Below, piece after piece: positions 1 through 6,412 of a DNA stretch of 13,068 nt (positions are counted from its first letter, which is position 1; every line of letters starts with the position of its first letter). The DNA lies in the NCBI GenBank assembly GCA_035646375.1, contig DASRPM010000262.1, positions 1 to 13,068 on the forward strand, written 5' to 3'. Origin of the DNA: DASYRM01 sp035646375 (GTDB taxonomy: Bacteria; Acidobacteriota; Vicinamibacteria; Vicinamibacterales; UBA2999). The translations under genes and the position numbers were made by a program. The notes beneath the pieces are model-generated. The model was not told the origin of the DNA. It searched no databases and saw only the letters and a program-made list of their open reading frames with translations.

Positions 1-1
1 G

Positions 2-1210
2 GACGTGTCGATCGGCCAGCTCGAGATCTGGATGAACCCGCACGGGTTCCTCAAGGCGGCGCGGCTGCCCGGCGCCAATCCGAAGGCGGTGTGGCGCTGG
101 GAACTCGGCGAGATGGGGCGCGACGGCCCCACCACCGTGCCCGACAAGATGCACGTCGTCTCGATCTCGTTCGGCAGGTACCGGATCGACGCCACCATCA
201 ACAAGCAGAACCAGATTCAGCGCATCCACACGATGGTGGCGGAGCCGGCGCTCGGCGATTTCAACTACGAGCACGAGTCCACCGATCAGCGGACGTTCGG
301 CGCCGTGAAGTTCCCGATCGCGTGGCACTCGCACCAGGGGTGGGACGACAACTTCGGCTTCGAGAACGTGACGGCCGGGCACAACGCCTTCGGCGGTACC
401 TTCCCGAACGTCGAGCCGAACAACTGCGGCCCCGCGGTGACGGTGCCCGATGCGGTGCGCCGTGCCGCGACGACGCCACCCGCGGTGACGGTGGACACGC
501 TGGCCGACGGCGTCTACCTGCTGGGTGGCGGGCCGGCCAACAGCATCGCCGTCGAGTTCAAGACGTTCGTGGCCGTGTTCGAAGCGCCCACCAGCGAAGC
601 CCGCAGCCTCGCCGTCATCGAGCAGATCGCGAAGCAGATGCCGGACAAGCCGATTCGCTACCTGGTGAACTCCCATCAGCACTTCGACCACATCGGCGGC
701 ATCCGCGCCTACCTCCACATCGGGGCCACCATCGTCACGCAGCGCAAGAACATCACGTTCCTCAACCGCGACGTGCTCAACTACCGTCCGCGGACGGTGT
801 TGCCCGACATGGTGAGCCTGTGGCCGCCCACCGAAGTGGCCGAAGGCTACAACTACGAGAGCTTCAACGAGAACTACGTCATCACCGACGGCGCGCGGCT
901 GCTGCAGGTGTTCTACGTACAGCCGCTGCAGCACGCCGAGGGGATGGCCATGGCGTATCTGCCGGCGGAAAAGATCGTGATGCAGGCCAACCTGTTCGAC
1001 ACGCACGAGCCGCCACCCGCCCGGCCGACGCAGGCGATGACCACGTTCTACCGGACGATGCGCGCGCTCAACTTGGATGTCGCCACTATCGCGCCCGTCC
1101 ATGGACGGCCGGTGCCCATGGCCGCCTTCATCAAGGCGATGGGCGACGCCGCCAGCGACTGCCCCGCGGCTGGCCCCGGCGGTTCGGTCGCGTGGCGACC
1201 CTGCCGCTGA
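2..1210 (+). CDS. MBL-fold metallohydrolase with N-terminal accessory domain (5' end outside window)
   Basis: The reading frame is open at the window edge, so the gene starts upstream; the GTG at base 5 is internal. Numbering from that GTG, residues 1-150 form an accessory domain rich in aromatic and beta-type segments (W9MNPHG, F99GAVKFP). Residues 160-385 are a metallo-beta-lactamase fold. The metal site looks complete: H224-Q-H226-F-D228-H229 followed by IGG, then H310 in LQHAEG and H366 in APVHGRP, with D332 a possible bridging ligand. MBL proteins are usually di-metal hydrolases, here of unknown substrate. Exported relatives with this two-part layout are common in Acidobacteria-like genomes (recollection, not searched), so a signal peptide probably lies in the missing part. 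It ends 6 nt from the convergent gene 1217-1444. The fold call is firm; the substrate is unknown. Confidence 0.9.
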   Translation, partial: DVSIGQLEIWMNPHGFLKAARLPGANPKAVWRWELGEMGRDGPTTVPDKMHVVSISFGRYRIDATINKQNQIQRIHTMVAEPALGDFNYEHESTDQRTFGAVKFPIAWHSHQGWDDNFGFENVTAGHNAFGGTFPNVEPNNCGPAVTVPDAVRRAATTPPAVTVDTLADGVYLLGGGPANSIAVEFKTFVAVFEAPTSEARSLAVIEQIAKQMPDKPIRYLVNSHQHFDHIGGIRAYLHIGATIVTQRKNITFLNRDVLNYRPRTVLPDMVSLWPPTEVAEGYNYESFNENYVITDGARLLQVFYVQPLQHAEGMAMAYLPAEKIVMQANLFDTHEPPPARPTQAMTTFYRTMRALNLDVATIAPVHGRPVPMAAFIKAMGDAASDCPAAGPGGSVAWRPCR

Positions 1211-1216
1211 CGGCTC

Positions 1217-1444
1217 CTACTCGTATTCAGGCTGTCGCGCGCCAGGCCGGGCCACGCGCGCATATACCCAGCGGCTGACCACGGTACCGACGACCGTCAT
1301 AACAGTCGTCAGCAGCAGAGTCGAGTCGGCGAGGCGCGTCACCAGCAGGGAGGCCGGCACCGCCGCCGCAAGTCCTGCGACGATGGAGATGCCGCACGCT
1401 TTCCAGTCGTACTTCGCACGTGTGGCGTGGACGGGCGTCGGCAT
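1217..1444 (-). CDS. Small two-helix membrane protein, unknown function
   Basis: A product of about 75 residues, basic at the N-terminus (H-A-T-R-A-K-Y) with two hydrophobic stretches: one from CGISIVAGLAAAVPASLLVT, the other from STLLLTTVMTVVGTVVS. These suggest a helical hairpin in the inner membrane. The C-terminus is Arg-rich. Two in-frame ATGs exist, at 1453 and 1444. I chose 1444 because TAGGAT lies 7 nt upstream of it and could be a -10 element giving a leaderless message; no clear Shine-Dalgarno serves either ATG. It lies 31-40 nt downstream of the gene at 1485-1925 on the same strand and may be co-transcribed. No family recognised. Its short length leaves some doubt, but the clean alternation of charged and hydrophobic segments supports a real gene. 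Confidence 0.6.
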   Translation of the reverse strand: MPTPVHATRAKYDWKACGISIVAGLAAAVPASLLVTRLADSTLLLTTVMTVVGTVVSRWVYARVARPGARQPEYE

Positions 1445-1484
1445 GGCGCGCATCCTAGCATGCCATCGCGAGCGCCGGGAGGCT

Positions 1485-1925
1485 TCACGCCTCGGTCTTC
1501 TTGCGGCGCGCGGCGGCCGCCATGCGCAAACCGTCGCGGCGGCGCGCCAGGATGGCGGCGGCGTCGGGCGCCCCCATGACCACTGTTTCGAAATGCGCGC
1601 AGAACGCGGGCTCGCCGAACGTGGCGCGCATCTCCGCCAGGAACGGCTCGATCTTGCAGAACGTGCCGAACATCTCGCCGTGCGCCGCGCGGAACGCGTC
1701 GCCGTCGATGGCGCCCGCCGTCACGAGCGACGCGGCCATGTCCCAGTAGCCGAGCACCATCCGGACGGACGCGTTGCGTTCACTCGTCGCGATGGCGATG
1801 AACTCGGCGAGGCTCTCGGGATGGAAGTCGAGCAGGAACCACGCGCGCGCTTCGCGCAGCACGGGCTCGCGCCGGAGGTCGAAGAGCTGCAGGTTGAGCT
1901 GCGCGCTCTCAAAGGGGGTGGGCAT
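1485..1925 (-). CDS. Hypothetical alpha-helical cytoplasmic protein
   Basis: A 146-residue product with no signal peptide or membrane segment, predicted mainly helical. Notable segments are LQLFDLRREPVLREARAWF (residues 12-30), a central SVRMVLGYWDMAASLV and a basic C-terminus (AAAARRKKTEA). The sequence has the look of a conserved family, but I cannot name it with confidence; a link to DUF4760-like proteins is only a vague resemblance. The ATG at 1925 is preceded by AGGTGA (4 nt from it), a good match to the anti-Shine-Dalgarno sequence. It is divergent from the exported-protein gene at 2154, with a 228-nt shared upstream region, and sits just upstream of the small membrane protein on the same strand. 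It is one of the few products in the window that looks cytoplasmic. Confidence 0.8.
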   Translation of the reverse strand: MPTPFESAQLNLQLFDLRREPVLREARAWFLLDFHPESLAEFIAIATSERNASVRMVLGYWDMAASLVTAGAIDGDAFRAAHGEMFGTFCKIEPFLAEMRATFGEPAFCAHFETVVMGAPDAAAILARRRDGLRMAAAARRKKTEA

Positions 1926-2153
1926 GTCTCACCTGTCTTGTGGAGAAGCGCGATTCTGCCATACCCGCTCGACCCATCACGGCCGTACGGCCTGAAGGAC
2001 GAGTCGGAACCGCCTCTGGTGCGATCGCGGCCTGCGCTAAACAGCTGTAACGCGGCGGTTTCGAGTGGCACAGTTCGTGAACTCAACCCTCTGGGAAGGC
2101 GTGCGCCTTCAGCGTCAACCGGGCCGCCCAACGGCGGTCCTTGGAGACATGAC
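1926..2153. other. Divergent intergenic region with several dyads
   Basis: This 228-nt gap separates genes reading outward on opposite strands, so it should hold promoters for both. It contains a perfect 12-bp palindrome GGCCGTACGGCC (1981-1992), the palindrome ACAGCTGT (2041-2048), an inverted repeat AGTTC-gt-GAACT (2072-2083), and two small hairpins nearer the plus-strand gene: GAAGGCG-tg-CGCCTTC (2095-2110) and CCGCC-caac-GGCGG (2124-2137). I saw no convincing -35/-10 pair for either direction. The palindromes are candidate operators and the two hairpins may form in the 5' leader of the 2154 gene. No coding potential stands out. Confidence 0.5.
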
Positions 2154-2783
2154 ATGAACGTCAGCAGATGGCTCGCGCTCGCCGTGTTGTGCTCGTCGTG
2201 CGCCGCCTCACCCGCGGCCACGGAGCACACGACGACTACCGACGCGGCCTTGCAGCAGAGCGAAAGAAAGACGAGCACCGATCCCGCGGTGAACCCGCAT
2301 GCCGCCGCGCTGCTGGACTTCGAAGTCCGCGTGAAGGCGTACGCGGACCTGCACAAGCGTCTCGCCAAGGGCGACGCGAAGCAGATGGAAACCGCCGATC
2401 CCGCGATGATCAGCGCCGTGAAGGCCAGGCTGGCGGCGAAGATGCAGACTGCACGCCGTGACGCGAAGCAGGGCGACATCTTCACGCCGGACGTGCGCCC
2501 GGTGTTCCGGCGGCTGCTCGCGCCCGAGCTGAAAGGCGAGGACGGTCGCGACGCCAAGGCGGTCCTGAAGGACGACGCGCCGGCGGCCGGCACCGTGTTG
2601 TTCAAGGTCAACGCGAAGTACCCGGAGAACCAGCCGCTGCCCACGGTGCCCGCCAAGGTATTGCTGTCGCTGCCGACGCTGCCCGCGCCGCTCGAGTACC
2701 GCATCGTCGGCCAGCACCTGCTGCTGCTCGACATGGAGGCGGATCTGGTCGTGGACTACATCCTGAACGCGATCACTACGTAG
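2154..2783 (+). CDS. Exported protein of unknown function, possible lipoprotein
   Basis: A 209-residue product. The N-terminus MNVSRWLALAVLCSSC is an export signal; C16 could be a lipidation site, but the lipobox is poor (Cys at -3). Residues 20-50 are a low-complexity Ser/Thr/Ala linker. Residues 50-140 are helical and charged, with ADLHKRLAKGD, a conserved-looking QGDIFTPDVRPVFRRLLAPEL (107-126), and a C-terminal part with PLEYRIVGQHLLLLDMEADLVVDYI (179-203). I recall similar proteins annotated only as hypothetical, so no function is assigned. The ATG at 2154 is preceded by GGAG at 2143-2146 (7-nt spacing); an ATG at 2149 is out of frame and stops at once. The open frame runs far upstream but has no protein-like content there. 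The phosphatase gene follows after 15 nt, so the two probably form an operon. Confidence 0.85.
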   Translation: MNVSRWLALAVLCSSCAASPAATEHTTTTDAALQQSERKTSTDPAVNPHAAALLDFEVRVKAYADLHKRLAKGDAKQMETADPAMISAVKARLAAKMQTARRDAKQGDIFTPDVRPVFRRLLAPELKGEDGRDAKAVLKDDAPAAGTVLFKVNAKYPENQPLPTVPAKVLLSLPTLPAPLEYRIVGQHLLLLDMEADLVVDYILNAITT

Positions 2784-2798
2784 CCGGGGGGAGGGACC

Positions 2799-3725
2799 AT
2801 GCGCCGCGCATTCATCCTCGCGTTCGTGCTCACGCTGCCGCTGGCCGCGGTGGCGCAGGAGCTGCGCCTGCCGAACAAGGAGGGCTCCGTCAAGTTCGCC
2901 GTCATCGGCGACAGCGGCGAGCCCAGCTCGGGTCAGATCGCGATTGCCCGCCAGATGCACGCGTGGCGCAGCCGGTTTCCCTTCACGTTCGCCCTGATGA
3001 CCGGCGACAACTTGTACGGCTCGGAGAGAGCGCGCGACTACGAGCGGAAGTTCTCGATTCCCTACAAGGCGCTGCTCGACGGCGGCGTTCAGTTCTATGC
3101 ATCGCTCGGCAACCACGACGACGACGGCCAGACGCAGTACAAGGCGTTCAACATGAACGGCCAGAAGTACTACACGTTCAAGCCGCAGAACGGCGTGCGC
3201 TTCTTCGCCATCGACAGCAACTACGTCGATCAGAAGCAGCTGCAGTGGCTCGACAAGGAGCTGGAGGCGAGCGGGTCCGACTGGAAGATCGTGTTCTTCC
3301 ACCATCCGCTCTACTCGTCGGGCGCGACGCACGGCTCGGCCGACTTGCAGCGCGAGCTCATCGAGCCGGTGCTCATCAAGCACGGCGTCAACGTCGCGTT
3401 CATGGGTCACGAGCACTTCTACGAGCGGATCAAGCCGCAGAAGGGCGTGGCCTACTTCATCATCGGCTCTTCGGCGAAGCTGCGGAAGGGCGACCTGCAG
3501 AAGTCGCCGTTGACGGTGTACGGCAACGACGAGACATATGCGTTCATGCTGGTGGAAATCGCCGGCGACGAGCTGTTCTTCCAGGTGATCAACGACAAGG
3601 GCCAGACGATCGACACGGGCAGCGTGCGCCGCGCCGGCGACGTCAAGCCCAACCCGAATGGGACGACCCAGCCGGTCGTGCCGCAGGCCAAGCCGTCGCC
3701 GGTGCAACCGGGCCCGAAGAAGTAA
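2799..3725 (+). CDS. Secreted calcineurin-like (purple acid phosphatase-type) metallophosphoesterase
   Basis: A 308-residue product with a Sec signal peptide (MRRAFILAFVLTLPLAAVAQ, likely cut after A19). All metal-binding blocks of the family are present in order: GDSG at 37-40, GDNLY at 69-73, GNHD at 104-107, the FFHHP histidines at 168-169, and GHEH at 203-206. The Tyr in GDxxY (Y73) is the residue that ligates iron and gives purple acid phosphatases their colour, so this looks like a short, TRAP-like PAP rather than a generic calcineurin-type enzyme. Expected activity is phosphomonoester hydrolysis in the periplasm or outside; the natural substrate is unknown. The C-terminus (about 280-308) is a Pro/Gln/Lys-rich tail ending PGPKK. 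GGAGG lies 4 nt before the ATG. It follows the exported hypothetical protein by 15 nt and ends 12 nt from a convergent gene. Confidence 0.93.
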   Translation: MRRAFILAFVLTLPLAAVAQELRLPNKEGSVKFAVIGDSGEPSSGQIAIARQMHAWRSRFPFTFALMTGDNLYGSERARDYERKFSIPYKALLDGGVQFYASLGNHDDDGQTQYKAFNMNGQKYYTFKPQNGVRFFAIDSNYVDQKQLQWLDKELEASGSDWKIVFFHHPLYSSGATHGSADLQRELIEPVLIKHGVNVAFMGHEHFYERIKPQKGVAYFIIGSSAKLRKGDLQKSPLTVYGNDETYAFMLVEIAGDELFFQVINDKGQTIDTGSVRRAGDVKPNPNGTTQPVVPQAKPSPVQPGPKK

Positions 3726-3729
3726 CGCG

Positions 3730-3770
3730 AGGGGGGGTTACTTACCCGCCCCACCCGCCCTACCCCCCCT
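3730..3770. terminator. Possible bidirectional stem at convergent gene ends
   Basis: AGGGGGGGT at 3730-3738 and ACCCCCCCT at 3762-3770 are a perfect 9-bp inverted repeat with a 23-nt loop. It covers the 12-nt gap between two convergent stop codons and the last codons of the minus-strand gene. The position fits a shared terminator. There is no T-run on either side, so a classic intrinsic terminator is not shown, and G/C homopolymer runs can pair by chance. Confidence 0.3.
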
Positions 3771-4655
3771 GCCAGTCGCAACGGGCAGCGGCGGGTCGGT
3801 CTTGCAGGGCGAGGGCGCGAACCGGGTGGCGTCGGCCTCGCGGCGGAAGTTCGTGCTGGTGTAGAACGGCTGCGCCAGATAGCGCGGGTCCTCCACTACC
3901 GTCACCACGTTCAGCCACTCGTCGCCGTTCGGATGCGCCGGCAGACGATGAATGTACTCGGTGATGATGGCCTGCTCGCTGTAGGGCACGCCGTTCTTCC
4001 GCAGATAGCCTTCGCGGAAATTCGTCGTCACCACTTTGAGCGACCCGCCGCGCTGGAGCGCCGCGCGTCCTCGCGGCGGCGGACCGCCGCGGAGGCCCTG
4101 GCCGCCACCACCCGGCACGGGCGGACCGGCGGGGCCCGCCCCGGGCCCGGGCGGCGCTTCGGGACCGCGGCCGATGCCCGGCCCTTCCCATTCGGCGCGC
4201 GAGAACCCCTGCCAGGTCTTCTCCGCGCCGGGCTGCACGGCGCGATCGAAGGTCAACAACCGGGTCTGCGTGCCGGCGTCGAATTCGAGCTTGAGCGTGG
4301 CGGGGTCCTGCCACGAGATGCGCAGGCGCCCCGGCTGCCGCATGATGCCGCCGACCCCGAAGGCCTTGCACTGGTTGCCGGCGGCGTTGTCGGCCTCGGC
4401 GTTCCACGCCTGTGCCGCCTTGCGGCCTTCCCCGTTCACCGGGATGCTCGCCACGTCGCCCTTCGGCGGCGTGACCATGCGCCAGCGCCAGTCCTCGGTC
4501 ACCACCGACACCCAGGTGCCGGTGAGATCGATCGGCGCCGCCTGCCGCGGCGTGAGCGGCGGCCCCGGCGGTGCGCCGCGCTGCGCCGACAGGCCGGACC
4601 AGGCGAACACGAACGCGCCCGCGACGGCGAGCGCGGCCACGAGACCACGGCTCAT
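3738..4655 (-). CDS. Secreted W-E-G-domain protein with Gly/Pro-rich insertion (last gene of operon)
   Basis: A 305-residue product with a Sec signal peptide ending near LSA-Q25. The mature part has DLTGTWVSVVTEDWRWRM (43-60), NQC96, a beta-type block LRISWQDPATLKLEF, then QGFSRAEWEG (149-158). A 45-residue Gly/Pro/Arg-rich stretch (159-203) follows, and then GSLKVVTTNFREGYLRKNG and VPYS. Without the insertion this lines up with residues 146-216 of the neighbouring MBL fusion, including GVPxS, DPxYL and the order of Trp and aromatic residues, so both carry the same domain. The only two cysteines are C96 and C284, likely a disulfide. The start ATG overlaps the upstream stop codon as ATGA, so translation is probably coupled. 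I recall similar proteins annotated as hypothetical; no activity is known to me. A longer frame upstream (to 6302) is a shadow of the MBL gene. Confidence 0.85.
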   Translation of the reverse strand: MSRGLVAALAVAGAFVFAWSGLSAQRGAPPGPPLTPRQAAPIDLTGTWVSVVTEDWRWRMVTPPKGDVASIPVNGEGRKAAQAWNAEADNAAGNQCKAFGVGGIMRQPGRLRISWQDPATLKLEFDAGTQTRLLTFDRAVQPGAEKTWQGFSRAEWEGPGIGRGPEAPPGPGAGPAGPPVPGGGGQGLRGGPPPRGRAALQRGGSLKVVTTNFREGYLRKNGVPYSEQAIITEYIHRLPAHPNGDEWLNVVTVVEDPRYLAQPFYTSTNFRREADATRFAPSPCKTDPPLPVATGRGGRAGGAGK

Positions 4656-6400
4656 CGGGTGAGGTCCTTGTAGATCGCCTCGACGAACATCGCCGTGGTC
4701 CACGCGCCGGTGTCGGAGCCGTAGCGCCCTTCGTAGTCGAGCGCGGGCCGTGCCGCCTTGACCTGATCCAGCGTCATCTTGCGCGCCACCATGTCCTTGA
4801 CGCGGTCGCGGATGATCACCAGCATGTCGCGATACCACACCACCTCGTGCTCGTCGCTGATGCGGCCGTGGCCGGGAATCACGTAGGTGCCGCCCTCCTG
4901 CAGCATCTTGCTCGGCACCGTCAGATCGAGCAGCCGGTTGACCGCGGCGATCGTCCCGTCGATGCTGCCGCCCATGGCGACATCGATCACCGGGAAGCTG
5001 TCGGTGCGGAAGAGGTCGCCGGTTGCAATCACGTCCGAGCGGCGGAAGAACACCACGGTGCCGGCGTCGTGGACGGACGACTCGTCGTGATACAGCACCA
5101 CCGGCTCGCCGTTGAACGGGAAGTCGCGTGACGGCTCGAAGTAGGTGTTGTACGGCCGCGCGGCATCGGCCACGCCACGCTGAATCATCCGCTCGTTGGC
5201 GTTCTCGTGCGCCACCACGGCCGCCTGGTTGCCGTTGACGGTGCGCCCGGCCTTCGACACCTGCTCGTTGTTGCCGACATGGTCGGCCGTGGGCCCGGTG
5301 TTGATGATCCAGCGGATCTCCTTGCCGGGCGCCAGCCCCTTGATCGCGGCAATCACCTTCTCGCTTTGCCCCGCCGCGCCGGTATCGACCACGACGATGC
5401 CGTCGTCGCCCACCTGCGCCGCGATATTCGCGCCGGCGCCAACGATCATGTAGACGTTGCCCTGCACCTTCACGGCGCGCACGTCGCCGGCTGGCACCGG
5501 CGCCGGCTGCACCGTCGGCGAGAAGCCGCCGTTCTTCGCCGGGTTCGGGCGCGCCGCCGCGGCGCCCGGCTTCCACTCGGGCAGGAGTGACTCGGCGCCG
5601 CCACGCACGCCCTCGCGCGGCATCGCGTGCCGGCCCTCGAACTCGCCGGACCACGGGTTCCTGCCGGGGAGGTAGTGCGGCACGGTGTTCTTGTCGCGCG
5701 GCACTTCCATCGCGTACTCGCAGTTGTAGAGCCAGTTGGTGTTCCCGCGCTCCATCTGCACGAACTCCTGGCTGCGGATGTACGGTTCGGTGAGGTACAC
5801 CGGGTCGGTGGCAATCGTCACCTGCGACAGCAGATTGCCGTGCTTCATCCAGTGCTCCACCACGGTGGTGCGATCGCTGGCGGGCACACCGCTGCGGCGG
5901 AAGTAGCCCTGCTTGATGTGCGTCGTGGTGATGGTCAGCGTGTCGCCGTTCCACTCGCCGGTCGAGAAGCCCATGAACGTGTGCGGCGCGTACTCGGGCG
6001 GGTGCGGACGCCCGTCCATCCAGATGGTGCGGCGCTGCTGGTAGGTGCCCATGTACATCTGGATGGCGATGAGCTCCTGCGTGTCCGGATGCACGTCCTG
6101 CCAGATGCGGAACTGGTTGGGGCCGAAGAACATGTAGGGCAGCGTGTAGGGCGCGCACTGCTCCTCGAGCACCGAGTGGCGCCCGACGTCGTAGCTGTCG
6201 CCGAACAGGCGGGCGGCGTCGTTCACCGGGATGCCGCTGAAGTCGCCCGGCTCCTCGCCGGGCACGCGATCCGGCTGGTCTTCGTGGTAGCGGCCGCTCC
6301 ACTCACCCGAGAAGTTCACCTGCGCTGCGGCGGGAATCGCCGCCAGCAGCAGACACGCGCCGGCCAGCGCGGCACACGCCGACGTCCGGAGCCTGACCAT
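4652..6400 (-). CDS. Secreted fusion: W-N-G-D-T-L domain plus degenerate MBL-fold domain
   Basis: Numbering is from a GTG at 6409; I prefer the ATG at 6400 (residue 4, product 582 aa) because AGGTGG lies 5 nt before it. A signal peptide ends near AAAQ30. Residues 31-235 are the same domain as in the other operon proteins: FSGEWSGRY, EQC85, IWMDGRPH, GEWNGDTL (151-158), GVPAS, DPVYL, and a second Cys C230. After a linker, residues 308-545 are MBL-fold: VVVDTG (339-344), then N370-T-G-P-T-A-D376-H377-VGNN, H447-D, TGD465LF and IPGH514G. Relatives normally read NTHxHxDHxGGN here, so the first two zinc histidines are missing (G372 and T374) while Asp, His, His, Asp, His remain. One metal site is therefore probably lost. 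The gene starts at the upstream stop codon and overlaps the next gene by 4 nt. Confidence 0.9.
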   Translation of the reverse strand: MVRLRTSACAALAGACLLLAAIPAAAQVNFSGEWSGRYHEDQPDRVPGEEPGDFSGIPVNDAARLFGDSYDVGRHSVLEEQCAPYTLPYMFFGPNQFRIWQDVHPDTQELIAIQMYMGTYQQRRTIWMDGRPHPPEYAPHTFMGFSTGEWNGDTLTITTTHIKQGYFRRSGVPASDRTTVVEHWMKHGNLLSQVTIATDPVYLTEPYIRSQEFVQMERGNTNWLYNCEYAMEVPRDKNTVPHYLPGRNPWSGEFEGRHAMPREGVRGGAESLLPEWKPGAAAARPNPAKNGGFSPTVQPAPVPAGDVRAVKVQGNVYMIVGAGANIAAQVGDDGIVVVDTGAAGQSEKVIAAIKGLAPGKEIRWIINTGPTADHVGNNEQVSKAGRTVNGNQAAVVAHENANERMIQRGVADAARPYNTYFEPSRDFPFNGEPVVLYHDESSVHDAGTVVFFRRSDVIATGDLFRTDSFPVIDVAMGGSIDGTIAAVNRLLDLTVPSKMLQEGGTYVIPGHGRISDEHEVVWYRDMLVIIRDRVKDMVARKMTLDQVKAARPALDYEGRYGSDTGAWTTAMFVEAIYKDLTR

Positions 6401-6412
6401 GGTCACCACCTA
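6401..6412 (-). promoter_or_regulatory. Shine-Dalgarno overlapping upstream stop codon
   Basis: Read on the minus strand this is TAGGTGGTGACC followed by ATG. TAG is the stop codon of the upstream lipoprotein gene, AGGTGG (6411-6406) is the ribosome site, and the ATG at 6400 follows after 5 nt. The two GTG codons (6409, 6406) lie inside the ribosome site, which argues against them as starts. The layout suggests translational coupling. Confidence 0.6.

Noticed and set aside
2066..2081. TGGCACAGTTCGTGAA as a sigma-54 promoter for the exported-protein gene
   Set aside because: The -24 half matches TGGCAC, but the required GC of the -12 half is GA at the correct spacing, so recognition is unlikely.
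1077..2153. Upstream extension of the plus-strand frame that contains the exported protein
   Set aside because: The extension overlaps two better minus-strand genes, has Arg/Ala-rich composition typical of GC-rich shadow frames, and the ATG at 2154 has its own ribosome site and signal peptide.
2208..3707. Minus-strand open frame of 499 codons opposite the phosphatase pair
   Set aside because: The plus strand encodes a complete set of phosphatase motifs and a second exported protein here; the antisense product is low-complexity Arg/Leu/Val/His.
3941..3960. Frameshift or pseudogene in the Gly/Pro-rich gene
   Set aside because: The frame is open throughout; conserved blocks on both sides of the Gly/Pro stretch are in the same frame, so the stretch is an in-frame insertion, not damage.
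3738..6302. An 854-codon minus-strand open frame covering two genes
   Set aside because: Only its last 305 codons are protein-like. The upstream part is Arg/Gly/Pro-rich, out of frame with the clear MBL fusion gene, and the real start at 4655 has a signal peptide and an ATGA overlap.
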